From assembly GCA_937897245.1 (NCBI GenBank), contig CALCBO010000308.1, positions 1-5,261 on the forward strand: a stretch of 5,261 bases of DNA. The letters run 5' to 3'. The notes under the pieces were generated by a model that was given only the letters and a program-made list of their open reading frames with translations, had not been told where the DNA came from and searched no databases. The stretch is from an uncultured Caryophanales bacterium (GTDB lineage: Bacteria; Bacillota_I; Bacilli_A; RF39; UBA660). How positions within the stretch are numbered: position 1 is the first letter of the stretch; each line of letters opens with the position of its first letter. Both the position numbers and the translations under genes were made by a program. Below, piece by piece: positions 3,301 to 5,261 of this stretch.

Positions 3301-5261
3301 AAATAACAATTTAGGACATGTTGTAAATTATGCTGTTGAATTCTTAGATTCAAGAGGAATTCCAGTTCAAAATAGAGCTATGCTTCAAGAAGATACTAAT
3401 GTTGGTAGTACAGTTAATTCTGATACACAACAAGTAGAGTGGGCAGATGTAGATACAGAACCAGTTGATATATCTAATACAACAAACGTTGAGACTGATA
3501 ATTCAGAAATTTCCTCTGATAATAATGTTACCGATACTAATTCAACAGAAAAATTTGTTAGTTTAAATGAGTTGATTCCAGAGGGTGTTGGTATATTTGA
3601 TATAGATACAATTAATAGAGGATTACGAAGAGGTGTTTTAGAATTATACTTTAATGATTTAGTTTCAATTGAAGATTTACAGCCATTCCATGATTTATAT
3701 CAAAGACTAAATAATGAAAATATTGTAACAGATGTAGGATTTATGAAGGCTTTAGAAGTTGCAGAAGAAAAATATAATGTAGCTGTCGAAAGAGAATCCA
3801 ATATTGAAAAATTGAAAGATAATAGTAATTTATTAAGTCATGATGAAATGGAAAGTCAGTTAAAAGAAAGATTGAGTGAGTTGGCTAAAGGTGAAGATGT
3901 TAGCCCTGATTATAGTGCAAGAGATCAAGTTTTAAGTGTATTAGCTGATAGTGGACTATTCTCTTTGGATGAATTATTTGATACAGAAAATGGTAGTCAT
4001 TATTCACAAGATTTAAATGCAGTTACTGTTATTACACCTAGTCAAACAATTTCTAGGTTTAATGATAATTCTGAAAATGGTTTAGTTGGTTCAGGACATC
4101 ATGATCAAAATTTTGATAGAATTGTTAGAGCTGTATATGGTGATGTATTTACAAGTATGATTGCAAATAGCGAACAAGATGTTAGAATAAGATATATTAA
4201 TATGGTAAATTCAGATGGAAGTCAGACTTTATTATTAACATTAGAAATACCAGTACCTATAAATTCTAGTCAATATGCATCATTGCAAACATTAAATGAT
4301 GAATTGAAAGCTTATTCTGAAAAAACAGGAAAAGAACTTAATATAAATAGTAGACTTGTATCAAGCGATAATAATATGTATGAGGTATTAGAAGAACAAA
4401 CTTCTTTAGATGAGATTTTACCAAAAGTTGTTGTGATCGATTCTACAGAATTACAATATCCAGAACGATATATGGTAGGTACTCCTAATGATGAGAATCA
4501 TTATAATGATAGTACTTATAAGATTAATACAAATCCATTGGCTGATACAGAATCAACTATTCCTTCATTTGATGCTAATGCTCAAGAAATTGAATGGGCA
4601 GATGTTGATGAAGATTCTACTTCTCCAAGCGATGATTTTGGTATAATTTTGAATCCTGATGATTTTGTATTTGATGATTCAGAATTTGAAAATTTTGGAC
4701 AAAAATCTACTCCTAAACAAGTTGAATATGATTTAGTAAAAGATGAAGAAATTGATAGTTCACCTTTAACATCATCAAATGAAGCGATGATTGATGAAAA
4801 TAATGATGCTTTGGCTAATGACGTTGTTGGATATCCATTCAATATTGGTAATACAAGTATTGATGAAATAAGTCAATTAATGCAAGAGGCTTATAGAAAG
4901 AAAGCTGAATTAGAAGGAATTGAGTTACATTCTGATTCTGAACAACATTTTTTAGATGCTGTAAGAGAAATTGATTCTATAAATCAGAAATATAAGGATG
5001 AGGGATTTTTATCTTCTGATGATATGACACTAGAAGAATTCTTGGCTCAACGAGCTCAAATTGATTTATCTCAAATGTCTTTGGATGAATTAAGTGATTT
5101 AGAGGTTACTTTGAATGGTTTGATTCTTGATATTTCTTCTTATGTAGGAAAAGTTTCTGGTGGTTATAGAGGAGAAGCTATTAACATATTATTTGGTTAT
5201 GGAGATGTCGATAATTTATCGAAGAGAGATATAGCTAATAATTATTATATTGGAGAAGCTA
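2..5261 (+). CDS. Giant multidomain protein of unknown function, partial at both ends
   Basis: One frame is open across the entire window: 1753 complete codons plus one base, with no stop. I do not recognise the protein. It alternates folded-looking modules with long disordered linkers. Its modules include two YD-like units, two tandem helical repeats and an alpha/beta domain; each has its own entry. It is rich in Asp, Glu, Asn, Ser, Thr and Lys, with only two Trp (residues 1147, 1532) and two Cys (55, 366). The ATG at bases 2-4 could be the start, but only one base precedes it, so no ribosome binding site can be judged. The first residues already look like the inside of a domain, so the true start is probably upstream. 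No signal peptide is visible. Codon use is uniform and strongly A/T-ending throughout, so there is no sign of a recent internal fusion or frameshift. A multidomain surface/secreted protein or a mobile-element polyvalent protein are the main alternatives. That it is coding is near certain; function is open. Confidence 0.95.
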   Translation, partial: MISQGVAEGEEEVSTEILNSLSDYYHSGELNDFTLSVQSYIDQGYTYDEAFMKACGSYTEQLVDAFAGGFVSGIGFGGFRGAKIVAQSGITSATSDVDFKTELARKIDADIYSQENSEDLSLREQYELYLQRKEASKGNRLSLVDLLFHNNESDSNSEAKSDAVVDHSEKIDVDDDSKATEITVSEPTTESAKVTGPTPVEESQEVADSTPAEETDSSGNGDSTITDYVEPDTDNGAVATPVENDSTIPASTSRANVDTEITTLDDDNNSQKTEEKPKKVKNSNKDDATTITLKEGILYEIDDKYKKYSDALGGKKYQDGSTVVTKKGKDGSNTYYRYNANGELIEVHVVDAKGNESYFNSDGVPCKKAYDSSDSPVIPITVLDGGEVTVYDNEIVVHRKENGKSVFYTYDKNGELLKVKDDKGNDVEGQADRINKIDVAEDTKTDEKPKSESSKETETDYGRKTKSSPSEARRTGGESVPSGGERAGYTGNNGNNGNTDNNQNGANVGRNGSHSSNQQAHDLVGKSYKGKNVGNSLYNAPAKVAGSIPAASAATTGNSNSNSNTNNNSGKKKSDSKSSTPSQKKSQSNKDVDSKKKSTTVENTEATRKSDSSRDSNKDRSSKVSNSTASSKSTTKGKVAQPSSKTDRTTSNSSSKLSNSQKSRGNTANTATNANDGKKSSNPVANLSEGLKSDMKSATTSMAGIAGGGLLGAEAILGGASLGAASLSGIGSMSNSANTPSTSTSYSGRSTPSGKSSGNSYTANQNRPMKDVVQTEVRVDTSQGDVSYSQEALSDINGSTNPNEDSDKESTKKGSTKEEQSKDEGKDKTTEDSAEENEENKELSNTEEADSKKGEIPAEIEKLGEDIVGDNQEIERLEEDLPESDNISQLDKLDDEPVESLETDTKVLPATVEAETKALPAGEETDTGFLSPESKVSENDNVVNTGNNTEVEQSNQQQSEQKQADYQVLDELFDNNNDKNSVVHALVRYLREGKVGEIPLEYRASVASMDSSNIVDYFNDNNIAHDLKTMDSQISRNQVDIRAIVDELRKNNLVNQDGIYDGDLRVAAYLLTDNLDFIPNNDFKTALASMNKYDILDFFRNNNLGHVVNYAVEFLDSRGIPVQNRAMLQEDTNVGSTVNSDTQQVEWADVDTEPVDISNTTNVETDNSEISSDNNVTDTNSTEKFVSLNELIPEGVGIFDIDTINRGLRRGVLELYFNDLVSIEDLQPFHDLYQRLNNENIVTDVGFMKALEVAEEKYNVAVERESNIEKLKDNSNLLSHDEMESQLKERLSELAKGEDVSPDYSARDQVLSVLADSGLFSLDELFDTENGSHYSQDLNAVTVITPSQTISRFNDNSENGLVGSGHHDQNFDRIVRAVYGDVFTSMIANSEQDVRIRYINMVNSDGSQTLLLTLEIPVPINSSQYASLQTLNDELKAYSEKTGKELNINSRLVSSDNNMYEVLEEQTSLDEILPKVVVIDSTELQYPERYMVGTPNDENHYNDSTYKINTNPLADTESTIPSFDANAQEIEWADVDEDSTSPSDDFGIILNPDDFVFDDSEFENFGQKSTPKQVEYDLVKDEEIDSSPLTSSNEAMIDENNDALANDVVGYPFNIGNTSIDEISQLMQEAYRKKAELEGIELHSDSEQHFLDAVREIDSINQKYKDEGFLSSDDMTLEEFLAQRAQIDLSQMSLDELSDLEVTLNGLILDISSYVGKVSGGYRGEAINILFGYGDVDNLSKRDIANNYYIGEA
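446..871 (+). other. Protein region: acidic Pro/Thr/Glu-rich linker (residues 149-290)
   Basis: About 140 residues are dominated by Asp, Glu, Ser, Thr, Pro and Val with few aromatic or large hydrophobic residues, as expected for an intrinsically disordered spacer. A degenerate motif recurs: 'TPVEES' (198-203), 'TPAEET' (210-215) and 'TPVEND' (240-245). The last 20 residues turn basic ('EEKPKKVKNSNK'), just before the beta-type module. The composition is like that of PT/PE-type linkers in bacterial surface and secreted proteins, but composition alone does not prove location. No catalytic motif is visible. Confidence 0.7.
872..1291 (+). other. Protein region: two YD/RHS-like beta units (residues 291-430)
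   Basis: Two related units follow one another. The first carries 'YYRYNANGELIEVHVVDAKGNE' split as 'YYRYNANGEL' (335-344) and 'DAKGNE' (351-356). The second carries 'FYTYDKNGELLKVK' (407-420) and 'DDKGND' (421-426). Both match the pattern Y-x-Y-(D/N)-x-N-G-E-L-(I/L)-x-V followed by D-x-K-G-N. This is close to the beta-hairpin consensus of YD/RHS-type repeats (YDxxGxL). Each is preceded by a short 'VV' strand and a charged Gly/Asn turn ('KGKDGSN', 'RKENGKS'). True RHS proteins carry many tandem copies that form a shell; two copies would not. So this is better called a small beta module with YD-like hairpins, role unknown. One of the window's two Cys (366) lies between the units. Confidence 0.55.
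1004..1279 (+). repeat. Diverged internal duplication: YxY(D/N)xNGEL units, copies at 1004-1069 and 1202-1279
   Basis: Copy 1 encodes residues 335-356 and copy 2 residues 401-426, about 72 residues apart. The protein match is clear around 'NGEL' and 'KGN'. The DNA has diverged, sharing only short runs such as 'aatggtga', which suggests an old duplication kept for structure rather than a recent slippage event. Confidence 0.6.
1472..1507 (+). repeat. 9-base tandem repeat (GGN AAT AAT-type), four imperfect units
   Basis: The four consecutive 9-base units are gggaataat, ggtaataat, ggtaatacg and gataataat, encoding G-N-N, G-N-N, G-N-T and D-N-N. All are in frame, so gain or loss of a unit would leave the frame intact. 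This makes it a candidate for length variation between strains. Confidence 0.75.
1676..1705 (+). repeat. Ser-Asn dipeptide run
   Basis: Residues 559-568 read S-N-S-N-S-N-T-N-N-N, encoded by alternating AGT/TCT/ACA and AAT codons. The mix of Ser codons shows this is not a fresh slippage product. It is part of the disordered linker. Confidence 0.7.
1718..1838 (+). repeat. 13-base direct repeat aagtctgattcta, copies at 1718-1730 and 1826-1838
   Basis: Two exact copies 108 bases apart (36 codons), in the same frame, both encode K-S-D-S (residues 573-576 and 609-612). Recombination between them would delete 36 residues of linker without a frameshift. With such biased composition, a 13-base match could also arise by chance. 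Confidence 0.6.
2102..2200 (+). other. Protein region: Gly/Ala-rich hydrophobic stretch (residues 701-733)
   Basis: The 33-residue segment has the core 'MAGIAGGGLLGAEAILGGA' followed by 'SLGAASLSGIGSM'. It has no Lys or Arg and only one charged residue (Glu 714), in sharp contrast to the highly charged sequence around it. Glycines and alanines spaced by hydrophobic residues suggest a glycine-zipper type helix that could insert in a membrane or self-associate. The single Glu and the many small residues make it weaker than a typical transmembrane helix, so a buried or oligomerising helix is the alternative. Confidence 0.5.
2201..2896 (+). other. Protein region: acidic Glu/Asp/Lys-rich linker (residues 734-965)
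   Basis: It opens with a Ser/Thr/Gly/Tyr patch (741-762), then becomes strongly charged and Glu-rich from about residue 801 to 900. Residues 855-882 ('EIEKLGEDIVGDNQEIERL' and flanks) have Ile/Leu spacing that could form a short helix or coiled coil. The end is Gln/Asn-rich ('EQSNQQQSEQKQ', 952-963), immediately before the helical repeat pair. The overall character is a disordered, acidic spacer. No catalytic residues stand out. Confidence 0.65.
2714..2764 (+). repeat. Short tandem motif TK(V/A)LPA, period 11 residues
   Basis: 'TKVLPA' (residues 905-910) and 'TKALPA' (916-921) are separated by exactly 11 residues within the acidic linker, each next to acidic residues. The DNA differs at several third positions (gtgttacctgca against gcgctacctgct), so the peptide rather than the DNA has been kept. 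It may be a short binding motif. Confidence 0.55.
2897..3346 (+). repeat. Internal duplication: ~75-residue helical units at 2897-3121 and 3125-3346
   Basis: From 'ASM' to the conserved His the two copies align without gaps at an offset of 81 residues; earlier landmarks need small gaps. Identity is moderate at protein level and low at DNA level, so the duplication is old. Confidence 0.6.
2897..3376 (+). other. Protein region: tandem helical repeat domain (residues 966-1125)
   Basis: Two similar, probably all-helical units occupy this domain. Matching landmarks run in the same order in both: 'LDELFDNN' (969-976) with 'VDELRKNN' (1045-1052), 'YL' at 989-990 with 1069-1070, 'IP' at 998-999 with 1078-1079, 'ASM' at 1007-1009 with 1088-1090, and 'IVDYFNDNN' (1014-1022) with 'ILDFFRNNN' (1095-1103), each followed by a conserved His (1025, 1106). 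The spacing is 76 to 81 residues. I do not recognise the family. Conserved Asp-Phe/Tyr-Phe and Asn-Asn positions suggest helix caps or a shared interaction surface. It lies between the acidic linker and the first EWADVD motif. Confidence 0.6.
3377..3553 (+). other. Protein region: acidic linker with first EWADVD motif (residues 1126-1184)
   Basis: A Thr/Asn/Asp/Val-rich linker contains 'VEWADVD' (1145-1151), which holds one of only two Trp residues in the window. The motif sits in otherwise featureless disordered sequence, which is typical of a short linear binding motif. The matching copy lies 385 residues downstream in another linker. Confidence 0.6.
3437..3454 (+). repeat. EWADVD motif, copy 1
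   Basis: Encodes residues 1146-1151. It is identical in six residues to copy 2 at 4592-4609. The DNA differs at synonymous positions (gag/gaa, gta/gtt), so the peptide is conserved beyond simple DNA copying. Confidence 0.75.
3554..4006 (+). other. Protein region: helical segment of unknown function (residues 1185-1335)
   Basis: It starts with 'SLNELIPEG' (1187-1195) and continues with regularly spaced hydrophobic residues among charged ones ('LRRGVLELYFNDL' 1208-1220; 'FMKALEVAEEKYNVAVERE' 1247-1265; 'MESQLKERLSELAKG' 1283-1297). It closes with 'VLADSGLFSLDELFD' (1313-1327). The pattern predicts several amphipathic helices. No known active-site motif is visible. 'LDELFD' here is identical to residues 969-974 at the start of the helical repeat pair. 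Confidence 0.5.
4007..4441 (+). other. Protein region: probable alpha/beta domain, unknown family (residues 1336-1480)
   Basis: Less charged and more ordered-looking than its surroundings. It begins 'NAVTVITPSQTISRFN' (1339-1354), then 'GLVGSGHHDQNFDRIVRAVYG' split over 1360-1380 with adjacent His 1366-1367, a strand-like 'VRIRYINMV' (1394-1402), 'LLLTLEIPVPINSSQYASL' (1410-1428), a helix ('LQTLNDELKAYSEKTGK'), and a last strand 'LNINSRLV'. It ends at 'SLDEILPKVVVID' (1468-1480). From memory, I think a similar order (P-x-Q-x-I start, Gly-His pair, an 'EIP..I...Q...L' strand-helix, then 'SLDE(I/V)LP') recurs in very large uncharacterised proteins of gut Bacillota; this is unverified. The His pair could be functional, but no complete catalytic set is evident. 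Confidence 0.45.
4442..4846 (+). other. Protein region: acidic linker with second EWADVD motif (residues 1481-1615)
   Basis: An Asp/Asn/Thr/Ser-rich stretch contains 'IEWADVD' (1530-1536). It is followed by an acidic, Phe-punctuated patch, 'DDFGIILNPDDFVFDD' (1544-1559) and 'FENFG' (1562-1566). Aromatic residues spaced in acidic disordered sequence are common in binding peptides that dock on basic or hydrophobic partners. That role here is inference. Confidence 0.55.
4592..4609 (+). repeat. EWADVD motif, copy 2
   Basis: Encodes residues 1531-1536, with a similar upstream context to copy 1 (Gln-x-Ile/Val before the Glu; Asp/Thr/Glu after). It contains the only other Trp in the window (residue 1532). 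Confidence 0.75.
4847..5261 (+). other. Protein region: helical lead-in and start of a C-terminal domain cut by the window edge (residues 1616-1753)
   Basis: Helices rich in Glu/Lys/Leu ('LMQEAYRKKAELEGIEL' 1626-1642; 'FLDAVREIDSINQKYKDEG' 1650-1668; 'TLEEFLAQRAQIDL' 1676-1689) lead to 'SLDELSDLE' (1693-1701). A more ordered segment follows: 'LILDISSYVGKVSGGYRGEA' (1708-1727), 'INILFGYGDVDNLSKRDI', then 'NNYYIG'. The charge falls and Gly/Tyr rise here, as at the entry to a folded domain. The 'SYVG....YR..IN.L' spacing loosely recalls the first helix and Arg region of ADP-ribosyltransferase toxin domains, but the key later motifs would lie beyond the window. No call is made. Confidence 0.45.

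Noticed and set aside
4582..4842. Open stretch of 86 codons on the - strand, Ser/Phe-rich
   Set aside because: It is antisense to Asp/Glu/Asn-rich coding DNA; Ser, Phe and Ile are the expected shadows. There is no independent evidence for a gene.
2..5261. Alternative genetic code (TGA as Trp, as in Mollicutes)
   Set aside because: No in-frame TGA occurs and both Trp codons are TGG. With only two Trp this does not exclude such a code, but nothing supports it.
2..5261. Eukaryotic (for example AT-rich protist) origin because of the Asn/Ser-rich low complexity
   Set aside because: The frame is open for over 5 kb with no intron-like breaks, homopolymer runs are short, and the modules look bacterial. 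A protist source is not excluded but is less likely.

Overview
The whole window is the inside of one very large protein-coding gene read on the + strand. The frame starting at base 2 stays open for 1753 codons with no TAA, TAG or TGA and runs off both edges. Neither a certain start nor a stop is present, so the full protein must be longer than about 1750 residues. I see no second gene, RNA gene, insertion sequence, CRISPR array, promoter or terminator. There is no intergenic DNA.

The source is most likely a low-GC bacterium of the Bacillota/Mycoplasmatota type, probably a gut or host-associated lineage. Third codon positions are almost all A or T. Leu is mostly TTA, Arg is mostly AGA, and no in-frame CTG, CCC or CCG was noticed. 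The reading frame is uninterrupted. TGA is never used in frame and both Trp codons are TGG, so nothing requires an altered genetic code. Assignment to a named genus is not supportable.

Layout, in residues numbered from the ATG at base 2: a helical segment ending in a glycine-rich hydrophobic stretch (1-115); an acidic Pro/Thr/Glu linker (149-290); a pair of beta-type units resembling YD/RHS-like 'YxYDxNGxL...D..GN' repeats (291-430); a long Ser/Asn/Lys/Thr-rich, net basic disordered region (431-697); a Gly/Ala hydrophobic stretch (701-733); an acidic Glu/Asp/Lys linker (734-965); a tandem pair of ~75-80-residue helical repeats (966-1115); a linker with the first 'EWADVD' motif (1126-1184); a helical region (1185-1335); a probable alpha/beta globular domain (1336-1480); a second linker with another 'EWADVD' motif (1481-1615); and a helical segment leading into a new folded domain cut by the window edge (1616-1753).

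The protein looks like a bead-on-string multidomain protein: compact modules joined by disordered linkers of alternating charge, with short motifs recurring between modules. I cannot assign a function. Plausible classes are a secreted or surface multidomain protein or polymorphic-toxin-like effector, or a very large polyvalent protein of a phage or integrative element. The deciding evidence (N-terminal signal or domain, C-terminal domain, neighbouring genes) lies outside the window.
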